Source: Neoceratodus forsteri
Lineage: Eukaryota; Chordata; Ceratodontiformes; Ceratodontidae
DNA: 64,000 nt
Assembly (NCBI GenBank): GCA_016271365.2
Contig: CM057454.1
Span: 699,437,501-699,501,500 of the forward strand
Direction of reading: 5' to 3'
Part shown: one piece after another, positions 35,177 to 46,559 of the stretch
How positions within the stretch are numbered: position 1 is the first letter of the stretch
How the letters are laid out: each line of letters begins with the position of its first letter
Position numbers and translations under genes: made by a program
Notes under the pieces: model-generated
The model's input: only the letters and a program-made list of their open reading frames with translations
What the model was told of the DNA's origin: nothing
Database searches by the model: none

Positions 35177-35723
35177 TTAGAGGACTTTGAGGATTGCATC
35201 TTGAAGGTCTCCCAGGAAATGGCAATTGCCAGCATGTGAAAAATGTACACCGTCTGATAGGTATAGCCAATCATAACAAAACTTAATTTCTGGATGACGT
35301 ATGGTGTACATTCCAGACTCGCATAGAAATGCAGATATTTGTATGTTGACTTTTCTTTGGGCTCTGTCAATCAGGTACATATGGTGTTCTGCTTGCCAGA
35401 CCCTATGCTCTGTAATATCTGGGATTTTACAGGCAGGCAACATACCCATAATAGAAGCAAGATCCAATTTTGCTTCTGTTACTAAAGCTACCCACCATTT
35501 GTTGCCCAAATCATAGCCTCCGAGATGTATCAGCAATATGTCTGGATGAGGCTGAGTACTCAAAAGTCTGTGCATGGTTAGCATGAGGTGCTCTGACCTC
35601 GTTCCACCCCTACCAAACCACTTTACAGAGCAATTTGGGAGCTGCAGGTTTCTCCCAAATCACTATTTTGAGCATAGTCAGATGCTCGTCTCACGATACT
35701 GCTTCCAACTATCCACAAAGTCC
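35177..35723 (-). pseudogene. SGNH hydrolase relic of Ngaro/DIRS type
   Basis: The minus-strand reading gives LWIVGSSIVRRASDY (block I, near 35723-35680), then after frame changes WFGRGGTRSEHLMLTM, PDILLIHLGGYDLG (block III, with Tyr where GGND is normal) and IRHPEIKFCYDWLYLSDGVHFSHAG (block V, Asp and His kept). This order matches the SGNH hydrolase domain carried by Ngaro-like tyrosine-recombinase retrotransposons in fish and amphibians. The recombinase and RT genes are not visible nearby. Frameshifts upstream of 35584 show decay. Confidence 0.7.
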
Positions 35724-36469
35724 TTTTGCTATTTTCCTGCCATTCTCAGGTTTTAAACTTAGAAGTGGACGAGAGCTAAAAAGTCAGTGTTCACCCTGCA
35801 GTGCCTACAGTGGAAGTAAAACTGATATTTTCTCCTACAACTTCAAGCCAGCTGCACTAGGCTGATCCATAACACAAATAAATAAAATAATTGGCTAGTA
35901 CTCTGCCTTCAGCCGACCAACTATGAGCTATGCACTGACTATTACTACACTTCTCCTACAAGCCAAAATGTACAAAAGATTAAGAGGTGGGAAAAATGCA
36001 TCCTTTTCATAGGCAGTTTTAAACAATTACAGCTGCAGAAACATATCTGATTATTCCTCTTCTGTTATGGGTCACATGCAGCTTCCTATCTCCCTCCATT
36101 GCAGCTGTATCTGTACAAGTAAGTACTAAACTACTATCTGACTTTAAACAGTTTTACCTAAAGAATACAGCATCTTAGGTTATAACAAGCAACATAATTA
36201 AATACAGCACTAAAAATGATTTTGATTAATAGTATTTACATGTTACTAACACTTTTTATCATACTAGCAAAATGCTTTATAAAATATGATGTAGTTACAG
36301 TTTGAAATATGCTGTCTCTCAGTATAAACTAAGATGGCTGCTGTTTACTTCTTCTTCAGTGTTGTCCATCTCTGATTGGTTGTCTCACATGACCTGACAA
36401 ATCTAGCATAACAGTGGCAGAACGAGCTGTCCCCAAATAACAATCGAATCTGATTAGATAATGAATACT
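35724..36469. other. No gene recognised
   Basis: No recombinase or RT motifs were found around the SGNH relic. Confidence 0.5.
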
Positions 36470-36840
36470 TGCCACTCCAAGTTAAAAAATTTGCGACACT
36501 TTATACGCCGCGACACCACTTTGTGACACTGTCGAGACATAAAAGTACTTTTTTATACACTGTCAATGCACGACATCACTTTTTAAGTGCAATGTTGAAT
36601 GTTCAACTTACTTTGCAATACTGTCGAACACGACATTACTATTATTTATGACACTGTCGAATGCAGCGACACTACTTTTTGCAACACTTTCATGCACACA
36701 ACACTATTTTTCAAACAAATTTCAATTTTCAACAGGATTTGATGATTTATGGAAAAACAAGCAATTTTGCAATGCCACACATTGTAACACTGCATTGGCA
36801 GTGTCACAAGTGGAGACACATAGTGTTGTGACTTTGTAAA
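36470..36840 (+). repeat. Short-repeat cluster of CGACACT(A)CTTT / TGACACTGTCGAA words
   Basis: At least six variants of CGACACTACTTT and TGACACTGTCGA alternate here. The same words occur in the middle of the ~1.1-kb module (53750-53840) and less clearly at 8690-8790, so this may be an amplified piece of it. Confidence 0.6.
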
Positions 36841-36849
36841 TGCACCCCC

Positions 36850-37765
36850 AAAAGGTGTTTTTGTTCAGCGAATGCAGGAATGCATAGTTTGGCAGTTGTT
36901 AAGCACGCCCACAAAACAGTAATTTTATGGAATTTTGTCACCAAATGTTAAACACACTCATTTTAGGACCTCTGCTCAAGAACAGTGTAACTGTCATTTT
37001 TATTATCTGCTCCAAACATTGATTTCACAGACCAACAGCGCCACACTGTGTCATAATTGTGAAAACACATTTTGGCCAGGATATGCAAAATGACACCTGT
37101 TCAGTTCACAACAAACTGTGGCAAAATTCCAATGTTGAGAACCTAGCATTAAAACACAGCAAACAGGTAACGCGGAGTGTCCGTGAGTGCGGTTCCTACA
37201 CACACTGTGTAAAACACTAATTTTAAGGACTATTCATACCAAAATTTTAACATAGTACTTTTATGACATCTATTCATGAACAGTGTCACTGTCACTTTCA
37301 TTATTTCCTCTGAACACTGATTTTGCATAGCGACTCTGCTGCCATTCTGCACTAAAGTGCGAAAAACACATTTCAAACAGAATGATGAAAATGACAGCTG
37401 TCACGAACACACCAAAGAGGTTTGGTGAAAATACCAATGTTAAAAACTGCCATGAAAATTGTACAAATCGCTAACTTATGAGTGTGTGTTGTACAGTTGG
37501 TACATACACTCATAAAATAGTCATTTTACTGAGTATTATCACCAATTTTCTATGTACTCATTTCCATACTTCTGCTCATGAACAGTGTCACTGTCATTAT
37601 TGCAATGGAATTTGAACAGTAGTTTACTTTTCCCAGGTATGGCACTGTACACCGTAACATAGAAAAAACATTTTAGCAAGGATGTGAAAAATGACAACTA
37701 CTATACTTACAAGTAGTTGCAGTAAAATGCCAATGTTGAGGAAAGTGACATGAAAATGTGCAAAT
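36850..37765 (+). repeat. Second tandem array of ~300-bp units (three units)
   Basis: The marker GAACAGTG falls at about 36981, 37279 and 37581, giving periods near 300. Units share TCACCAAA, CTGTCATTTT, TTGATTTCACAG and AAAATGACANCTGT segments with the array at 2985-3830. It ends about 430 bases before the first Helitron ORF. Confidence 0.75.
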
Positions 37766-38192
37766 GCACTGGTACAGCTTTAACTGTAAAGTTGATTTAT
37801 TGATGTGTTACTAATTAACAGAAAGATTGTTAATATAGTAATTGTGTAAACCAACAGTGTAACAGCATTACTTAAAAACACTATTCACAATAATACTAAT
37901 CAGTATAACTGAACAATTGAAATCATACACAACAAAATCTATATGCTGTAGTGATAATGCAATACAAGACAATGTAACAGGAATGAAAATAAAACTATAA
38001 CAATGTGAACAACAATGTGATTAAAACATGTATTTTTTAATAAAGATATCACTTAAATCATCTGTCTCGGTAGTACAATGTTAGAACACATCAACATGCA
38101 TATACTAATATTGTCTTTCTCTGTCTTTCCTATAGAGTGCGATACTTCCTGTAAAACTGCTGACTGCCACTGCTGAACTTACATATCGAAAG

Positions 38193-39932
38193 ATGCCTAC
38201 TAAATACAGATGTAGATGTATAGGAAAACGAGACAGGTATCATAGTACGTCACTGTTACTTAAGAATGATCAAAAAAACACTGATGTGAGTTCAGGACAT
38301 AAAAGAAAACAGAGTTCTACTGCAACAGTGAGCTCAACAACAACTCACTCCATAGCAAAAGCACATACTTCCTCTACAGCAAGTAACAAATGCTTACCTC
38401 TGCAACAGTTGTGTAGATTTCTGAGACGAAACACAACTATTGCAACAGCAACTATGAACAGACCTCCTAAACAACACCAGTAACTCACACCTGATGATTT
38501 TCATCTGAGAAAGCAAAAGTATTTTTGATCACTAGCAAGTAAAGCTAAGATCGACAGGCTTATTGCTGCTGTGATGAGACATGAGCACAAAAAGACAGAG
38601 TCATCTGTCTTTGATGAAATTGCATCTCAAAGTACATGCTTTTGTTAACAGAGCAGTGTTTGTACTGCAACGTTTATGGCATAAGATGTCTCATGTGCTT
38701 GAACTATTCAGAAAAGTTGTGTATGACATCAAAAAAAAGGCTACAACAGTATCCTTCTTTGACTGTGCACAATTTCTGTGATGTATTCACAGGTCACTGA
38801 ATGCATACACAGCACTCAGAGGCATATTTCTGGGAAGAAACTTATTATTCACAGATTTGAGCTGGCAAAGTCTCAGAAGTTTGACTCTGTATGTGTGTCA
38901 TGTGACCATTTGTGCTGCAGTAAACAAACAGTCACAATGAACCTGGAAACCTTGTCACCATACAATGACATGTGGTTCTGTCTCTCAGCATTTTTGCTGC
39001 TAAAATCTGACTTTCAGTTAGAAAACACCATTCTGCTGTTCTAGCACCGCTTCTCCAAACTGAAGTCTAACATTTTGCCACCAAGGTCAATGCTGAATAA
39101 TATGGAGGCACATGTTACACCAAGTGAGATTTCAACATTGAATATGTTTGAACACATTCTAATTCAGACAATGAAACCATTCCAAACCATTCTACATCTG
39201 AACACAAAGACATGAAACATTCCACAGAAAGAACTGGTTAGATCGCTAAAGGGTTTCATAATGTATCTCCCACTTCTTCTACAGGAAAATGTGGAAGCAA
39301 TCTCTACAGAAAATAGTTTGGTGATTCTTGTAAATGGTGTTCCAACAAAGTCCAAGGTCATCTGGCAAGATGTTGTCAACTTACAGAAGGTAAAGCTTGC
39401 TCTTACTTATTTAAAGAGTAACAATCCCTTTTATACAGACCTTGACATAGATCACATGACTAGTCTCTCTGTCCAACATGATCTCTTGGAAACAAGTAAA
39501 CCAATGATTGAGAAGGTCAGTGGACAGACAAGTAATAATGTGTATGAACAGTACACAATTCACCCACTACATGGCAGATATCCAGTAGGAGACAACACTG
39601 ATCTCTATCAAATGAAACAGGTGGAAGGTGAGCCTGTCAGCATTTGGAAGGCAACACTAGAAGCACGTTGTTTCCCAGACTTATTCCCAAAAGGGTCAGG
39701 TGGATGTCTAGATGAAAGAGATGTGCTTGTACAGGGTGTTGAGTACCGCACTACCCGTGTGCTCAGTAAAGACAGAAAATTCAGACATAATATACAGTAC
39801 CTGTTTCATCTCCTCTGGGAGAGTGAACTTAGCATTCTGTCTGCTTCTATTGCACATACTATTCGTCTCACAACTCCACTAGATGGAATAAAGGGCTGCT
39901 CAATTTCTAGAGAAATTAAAGCAGAAAGATGA
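38193..39932 (+). pseudogene. Helitron N-terminal region
   Basis: Opens with a basic, Ser/Thr-rich segment (MPTKYRCRCIGKRDRYHST). A cysteine cluster VCVSCDHLCC (about 38889-38918) follows, and then the conserved pre-Rep region (LVILVNGVPTKSKVIWQDV, LALTYLKSNNPFY, EQYTIHPLHGRYPVGD, ARCFPDLFPKGSGG). The FPDLFPxGxGG signature precedes the Rep domain in many animal Helitrons. Stops at 38481-38483, about 38526 and 39217 break the frame. Confidence 0.75.
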
Positions 39933-40011
39933 AAATGTGCAAGTGAATCTGTCTTCCATTCTTTCAAGTCTTTGAGGCACCAAAGAATATTGGTATCGCA
40001 GACACTCTGAA

Positions 40012-40946
40012 GTGATGACAATGCTGCAAGAGTATGGTGCAATCACATGGTTTGTCACACTTAGTTGTGCTGAATATGCCTGGGATGAGCTCATTGAACT
40101 GTTGAAGTGGGCAAATTCTGATGTCAATGGCATCTCATCAATGACTGTCGGAGAAATGTGTTCACTTGATCCTGTGTCTGTCACAAGGCATTTTCACAAG
40201 CAGTTCCATGACATTCTGACTTTCATATTGTCAAAGCACAATCCACCTCTTGGTATTGTGGAGCATTACTTTTGGGGGATGGAGTATCAAGCAAGGGGTG
40301 CCCCTCATATCCATATGTTGTTGTGGATCAAGGATGCACCACACATAGGTGAACGGAAGCAGCACAAGTGCTATCATTCATCAATAAATATATCACTTGT
40401 CACATTCCAGACAAGTATGACAGTCACTACACTGTGGAAGTTGTTCTAAAAGTTCCAGTGACATATTTGTGCAAAATACTGCCGGCAGTAGTGAAGAACA
40501 AATCCTAATTGGTACCTACAGTATGGATTCAGATTTCAAAGGCAGGTTTGTCAGGATGGTTTCATGAATGAGCTTTTCTCAGCAATGTGACACCACTTGA
40601 GAGGCAAAATCTACCAAGAGGGTATATAGTTTACCAGAGATGAGAAAGAGGGTGCAAGCATCAATGACTTACAACCAACTCTTCTTCTTCTCTAATGTGG
40701 CCAGCAAACATAGATGTTCAGTTTGTGGATGATAACTCATTGGCCCTGGTGCGGTACATCACTTTGTACATAACCAAACATGAGCAGACTAGCTTGCAAG
40801 ATCTTTGGGAAGATATTTGCCAGTTCAAACAGAAGCCTGACATCTCAGCTGTGGTCATTGGGCTTAAAGACCTTTCACACAGAGAATGTGGAGCTTATGA
40901 AGCCAGTGACCGTTTAATGGGTACTACATCGGAATGGGAAGTCTGA
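40012..40946 (+). pseudogene. Helitron Rep (HUH/Y2) nuclease domain
   Basis: The domain begins EYGAITWFVTLSCAEYAW (TLSCAE motif). The metal-binding HUH motif is in MEYQARGAPHIHMLLWI, His-Ile-His at 40306-40314. After a frame-shifted stretch carrying FINKYITCHIPDKY, the Y2 motif is visible as RYITLYITK with Tyr codons at 40755-40757 and 40767-40769, preceded by PANIDVQFV. HUH and Y2 nick and join single strands during rolling-circle-like transposition. All key catalytic residues are still readable although the frame is broken. Confidence 0.85.
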
Positions 40947-41122
40947 TGCTGTCCGGTTTCTCAGCATAAACTACAAAGAGAAAGCAACGTGTACTGATTC
41001 CCCATGCTGAAATTAGAAGCTCCTGCTAATAGACGCCTTCTTCAAAATATATCTTGAAAATAACCTGATAGACACATACCACACGTAGACACAACAACAT
41101 GGATGCATGATGTCTCTTTCAG

Positions 41123-43062
41123 GTGGCTAAGTGGTATGACTACAAGGTAGATATATCACCTGACTCAACCCACCAGATTTACAAGGTGGATGGAGTGGAT
41201 GGCTGTCTCATAAAGAGACACAAGCCATGGCTCATAGACCACTGTAAATTGCATCTAGGCACATTGGAAAGCAGAAAACATTACTACTTTGCTCTCCTAT
41301 TCCTATTTAGACCCTGGAGGAGTGAATCTGAATTAAAAGGCAACTGTGATACATTCGATGAAGAATTCAATCACAGTTACGAGACTTTCAAAACAGAATA
41401 CTCAGAGACATACATTCAGAGACTAGAGGCTGAGAAAGAACAGCTCGAGAAGGCAGAGAAGCAGCTTCAGGAAGACACTCCTGTTAGTTCACAAGACAAC
41501 CTTGATCCAGAAGGACAAGCTGTTCTAGTTGAACCTCTGCCTTTCAATGCCCCAGAAGTCTTAATCTCAGAAATTGAGACAGCCACGCAACATGGAACAC
41601 ACTCCACTGTCAACACAACTGACTTGAGAGGAAGACTAAATCAGCAGCAGCATGCAGTTCACTCTCAAGTAGTTGACACTGTTCATCATGGCCTGCTACA
41701 TGAAACAAAAAAATGTGACTGTCATGACTATAAGCCACTACTAATCTTTGTTAGTGGTTCAGCCAGCACAGGAAAGAGTTTCCTTATTGAAGTCATCACT
41801 GCTGAAATACGCAGCCTGACAGGGTCATCAATGTCTGTTGCTGTCACTGCTCCCACAGGACTAGCTGCATACAACATTGGTGGAGTTACATTACACCATC
41901 TCTTTATGTTGCCAGTGGAACATGGCAAAACTGGAAAATATCGTAAACTGCCATTTGAGGTTGCATCTCAGCTCCGTTCCATGTTCACAAAGATGAAGTT
42001 ACTCATCACTGATGAAATCAGCATGGTCTCCAATGTCATGCTTGCCTGTATTCATCATCTATGTCTGCAGGAGATCTTAGGTACTGATGATGGAGTACCA
42101 TTTGCGGCAAAAAGTATAGTTGTTTTGGGAGACCTTTACAGCTTGCACCAGTGAATGCAGAGCATGTGTTTACAACTCTAACTGCCAAGCAAGCTAAGAA
42201 TATTCTTGGTTGCATTGCAGGGTATAACATTTGGGAGTTATTTACTTATGTCGAGTTGTATGAGAACATGCGACAAAGTGGTGATCTGGCTTACAAATCA
42301 CTTTTAGATGAAGCTCTTACAGGTTCTCTATCACCAGAACATGTTGCTATGTTAGACGATCGGAGAATCACAGTAGATACTGCATCCATAGAAACAGCAT
42401 GTAATGTTTTCAGTGATGCATACTCTACAGGAAGACACATAGTGTGCCTTATGCCATGACTAAAGAAATGCACTGAATTCAACAATGTTATGCTGCAGAG
42501 AGAAAGCCAAGAAATTGTAACTCTCCATGCTGTTGACACAGTTGATGGTGTTATTCTTAGTCGCAACCTAGTAGCAAAGATGACAGAATGACTCAGTGAA
42601 CTCAAGTCAGATGTTTCACGCACAGCTGGCCTAGAAGCTGTTCTTACACTTTGTAGGAATGCATGTATCATGCTATGACGTAATCTAGATGTCGAATGAG
42701 AAATGGTAAATGGTGCCATGGGAAACATCACTGACTTGGTCTACAATGTGCAGAAAACATACATTGAGACACTTGTAGTTCACTTTGACAACATGGAACA
42801 GCCTGTACACATAGAATGCACCTGCATAAAATTCCAGGTATTTAAGGATATCTATGTAAACAGGAAACAGTTTCCATTATGTGTTGCATATGCTGTTTCT
42901 ATTCACAAATCTCAGGGCTTGAGCTTGGATTCAGCAATGGTGGACATAGGTACAGACATTTTCAAGGATGGCATGATCTATGTAGCACTTTCATGTGTCC
43001 GCAGTTTTTCTGGGTTGCACATTATAACTCTAGCACCTCAGAAGATACGAGCTGACAAGTGA
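41123..43062 (+). pseudogene. Helitron PIF1-type helicase domain
   Basis: The Walker A motif GSASTGKS lies at 41756-41779, TAPTGLAAYNIGG follows, and the Walker B motif LLITDEISM at 41999-42025. A one-base frameshift after GDLYSL (about 42147) moves to a second frame that reads through ELYENMRQSGD and RNACIML to YAVSIHKSQGLSLDSAMVD and VALSCVRSF, the last SF1 motifs. Internal stops lie near 42460, 42588, 42676 and 42697. The helicase unwinds the donor strand in Helitron transposition. A charged coiled segment (LEAEKEQLEKAEKQLQED) precedes the ATPase core. Confidence 0.88.
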
Positions 43063-43107
43063 TGCATTCTTGAGTACAACAGGCTACGTACTCTGCATCA
43101 GCCACAA

Positions 43108-44009
43108 ATGTCTTTAATACCACTGCCTACATATCTGACTGTCTCACATCGTTCAGTCAAATCTACAGGTGTCACCAAACAGCCACAAGCTTCCAGAAGA
43201 GATTCAACTCAAAAGAGTTCAACAAAGGTCACAACTTCAACTAAACATTCAGAGCCAGCAATTTGTCAGAAATCAGTTGGTGTAGCTGCTGTACCAGTCT
43301 TTGACAACAGCACTAGAGTGAACTGCTATGCTAACTCAGCTATGCATGTTTTTCTTCACATGCCACACTTTATGCAGGCAATATCTGCTTCACAAGACAA
43401 TCTCCTATCAAACGCTTTGAAACAGATTGTCATGACTTCTGACCAGTCTAACAATGTACAGTCACTAACACCATTACGACAGATGTTAGGTACATATGAC
43501 GGATGTAGTACATTTGCTGCTGACATACAGTACAGCAAGACACTAGTGAGTTTATGATGGCTATCATAAACAACTTGGATGAAAATGGCACACCAATGTG
43601 ACACTACTTCACAGTGTCATATGTAACCAAATATGTATGTGTTTCATGTGGCCATTCACAGCGTGAAACCACAGAAGACATGCTGTGGATTACTCTTTTT
43701 GTCCCTCAAGCCAAAAGTGTCAAATTTCAACAGCTATTCACCATTGCTCAATGTGGTCACTCCTGTAAAAGGTGTGGAGGCAGATGCAATCAGTCCATAC
43801 GTCTCAGGAGTTCATCTCAATATCTGTTGCTAATGTTGCACAGGTTTGACTCCAACGGGCTCAGAGTTGACACTCCTATCACAGATTACACAGCTGGTAG
43901 AATAGTTTTTAACCAATCAATGTTTGACACTCACAGTATAATCTATCATCATGGTCTATCCATGCATTCTGGCCATTCCACCTGTTTACTAAGGTACAAA
44001 AGTGGATGA
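43108..44009 (+). pseudogene. USP-type (C19) deubiquitinase domain at the Helitron C-terminus
   Basis: The frame is that of the helicase C-terminus, separated only by a stop at 43060-43062 and the sequence ILEYNRLRTL. After a Ser/Thr/Lys-rich linker the Cys box reads RVNCYANSAMHVFLHMP (Cys codon 43324-43326). A frameshift near 43530 leads to QQDTSEFMMAIINNL, matching the USP QQDAHEFL box. Next come zinc-finger-like pairs CVSCG (43638-43652) and CGHSCKRCGGRC, then LLLMLHRFD, and the His box YHHGLSMHSGHSTCLLR (His codon 43974-43976). This order is that of ubiquitin-specific proteases, including both catalytic boxes. One stop lies at 43599-43601. The protease role in the element is unknown; OTU-type proteases are the kind I know from related elements. 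Confidence 0.8.
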
Positions 44010-44990
44010 GTAGAGTATGATGACTCTACAAGCAGTTTTAAACAGAGATTGCAACAACACTTAAAAAATGCATATCTTCTAATATTGAAGAATTATGATG
44101 ACCTTCATATTTCAGAAGAATAGGACAGAACATGTTGAATTTTTTAAATGACTACTTTGTGACAGAAACAGTCATAGGTCAGTACAATTGTTTCCAATCT
44201 ACGACTCTCAAGAAACCATAGCATATCAATAAAATGCTATACTGGCAGACACATTTCATGCACTATGACATCTAAGATCTTGTGTGGATCAGTGACAACA
44301 TGGAAATTTTTGTAGTGGCTTCAATTGGCACCAACAGTATTCACAGTCACTAGAGAAACCATGCTTACATGTCTATCAAAGATTGTACATCTCAAAACAG
44401 AGGACTTACTGCTTCTCCTCTTCTGTACATATCTTTTCTTGTAGCTGTATCATACCCATACATAACAAGAAGTTGCTGCCAGTTTCTAACTTTTTCTCCC
44501 TGCAGAGAAACAAAAAATCTCAATTACCATCATAAATAACTGTGCAACACATCTCATTCACCAAATGGTACAGTCTGTCACAAGTTGTCTATCACCAGTT
44601 GTGTTTGTCTATTAGCTGTTGACATGTAGACAACAACATCATTCATTTACCATGCAACAGTGTTGAACTATGCCTGCTTTATTTGTTATATTGATACTGT
44701 GCATATGTAAAAATAACAGTCTTTAGTCATAATGCAACAAGTTAAATGAAGCAAGTGTAAATGCTGAACGATTGCATCTTATTAACTGTCTTTGACATGC
44801 CTTTCGAGCCCTAGCTTGCACTTGCTAGGTAGAGGAGTGGTAGCCTGTGAGGGTTTCTCCAGGGCTACTAAACTCAAGAGGGCTGTGAACCTGATTTGTT
44901 GTGGGAGTCAGACAGGCTTTGTAAGCTGGTAAATCCAGCTAGAACCTCACCAGAAACTCACCTGTACTTAAAAAGGCTGTGATAATAAAT
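44010..44990. other. Helitron 3' flank and LINE 5' flank, no gene recognised
   Basis: No clear Helitron 3' hairpin or CTRR end could be assigned. From about 44780 the sequence may belong to the 5' UTR of the following LINE, but similarity to copy A is clear only from about 45000. Confidence 0.4.
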
Positions 44991-45067
44991 CGCTAAATTA
45001 AACTTTTTTACAACTAGCTTGGGTCTAGACTGGTGACCCTGGTTACTACTTCCGGGTCAGACAGGGC

Positions 45068-45075
45068 TATTTAAA
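45068..45075 (+). promoter_or_regulatory. TATA-like box in LINE copy B 5' UTR
   Basis: TATTTAAA 189 bases upstream of the ORF1 start, at the position equivalent to TATAAAA in copy A. The flanking ACTTCCGGGTC and GGGCAAGC also align with copy A. Confidence 0.4.
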
Positions 45076-45256
45076 CCAGCCCTGCAGTGAGCAGGTGTGC
45101 CCGAGCAGGGCAAGCGCACGTCGAGCACGTGTGAAGATGCACGCAAAGACACACGTCAGCGCGTGTTTGGCGATCAATTAGAAACTCATGAGGAACAATT
45201 TAATCCACGTTGTGGTAAATTAAACTTGTTCTTTTCTCCTAAAATAATTCAAAATC

Positions 45257-46446
45257 ATGGAGCCTTTATTAAAAATAATGGATGGCCGCCTAGCAATTTT
45301 ATGCACTAAATGTAATATGTACCTATTAGATAATAACATTACATCTGCTAGCGACTTTATATGTTCCAAGTGTATTAAGAACCAAGAACTTGAAGAGGAG
45401 ATTACTCTATTTGACAACAGGTTAAGGGCCCTGGAACTTAGCCAGACTGAAACCAGAAAAAGACTTCAGATACCTGATACACCAAACATGGATTATCAGG
45501 GAATAGCTTGGACTACTATAACTAAAGATGTATCGGGTACATCCCTACGTAAAAGATGTAGGCAGGACATAGACATAGTAGAAAATGAAGAAGAATGGTA
45601 TACTGCACAATACCTTAAACCGGCTAAAAAAGGAAGAATTTCTCAATGTTTTACTCTGCCTACTTGCAACAGCTTTGATCCACTCATAAACTTAATTGAA
45701 GATACTAGCAATAGTTCAGCCAACAATACACTTGTAATAGCTCCCATTGAGAATAATTGTGGATCCTTAGCTAAGAACCTATGTACTGATAATCCTCTGG
45801 GAACTACTTATGGGTCAACTAATACTAATAACAATCTGATGGAAGTACACATTTTACCATCTCCTAGTGAAGTCATAGAGTGTGTTGAGATGGAAACACC
45901 TTAATTTAAATGAAAACCTTGTCTCAGTTCACTCTCAAGAAATCTTTGTACTGGGAGATTCTATGATTTCTAAACTTGATAGACAAATTTGTGAGGTAAT
46001 AAAGCCACACGGCACTGTGGTCTTGTTTCCGTGGATCTACACTCAGGACATTACTAAAATAACCACAAAATTCTTCAAAATAGTAAAGATCCTTTGGTAA
46101 TAATTCATGCAGGAATAAACAATATACACAAACAAAATTTGCAACAGGTCAAAGAAGCCTTTGTAGGACTTACTAATATCTTAACTGAAAAAGGGGCCAC
46201 ATAGTATTTTCTGAACTACTTCCAGCACCTAGGGCTGATAGCTACATGGAAGCAAAGATCAAAAAAATTAACAGCTGGTTAAGGGCATGGTGTTTAAAAC
46301 AAAGCTTAAAATGCTTAACGCACTGGGAACAGTTCAATAATAATTGGAAATTCTATTTAAGAGAAGGCCTGCATTTGAATAAAAAAGGATCTACACTACT
46401 AGGAAACTTGATTTATGAAGAGATCACATCCTTTTTAAACTTATAA
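45257..46446 (+). pseudogene. CR1-type ORF1 protein: zinc finger plus SGNH esterase
   Basis: The start MEPLLKIMDGRLAILCTKC gives a C-x2-C-x18-C-x2-C finger (CTKC...CSKC) followed by a coiled-coil-like stretch (ELEEEITLFDNRLRALEL). After a frameshift near 45890 the esterase domain shows FVLGDSMISKLD (block I), IIHAGINNIHK (block III, Asn for the usual Asp) and, after a further frame change near 46195, YLREGLHLNKKGSTLLG (block V, Glu for Asp). The protein ends at 46446 just before ORF2. The Glu in block V is shared with copy A, so it may be a family trait. Confidence 0.8.
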
Positions 46447-46559
46447 AGGGGGGAGGGAAGGCTTGTTCTATTGATTCTGAGATAACACTTCTAACCAGTT
46501 CAGGAAAAACGAACATAACACTCTCTTATAAAAAAAGTAAAAATATAAAACACAATCTT

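Larger units (their letters stand above)
38136..44009 (+). mobile_element. Helitron (Rep-helicase) with C-terminal USP-type protease, decayed
   Basis: A run of fragments in consistent order and strand encodes a Helitron N-terminal region, a HUH/Y2 Rep nuclease, a PIF1-type helicase and a ubiquitin-specific-protease-like domain. Frameshifts separate blocks near 39935, 40380, 40600, 41050, 42147 and 43530. A splice-acceptor-like CTTTCCTATAG lies at about 38125-38135. The element termini (5' TC, 3' hairpin and CTRR) could not be fixed, so the given boundaries are those of the coding relics. The adjoining sequence upstream is the composite repeat block at 36470-37765. Confidence 0.85.

Noticed and set aside
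44780..44990. tRNA-derived SINE or RNA polymerase III promoter
   Set aside because: No convincing A and B box pair could be placed.
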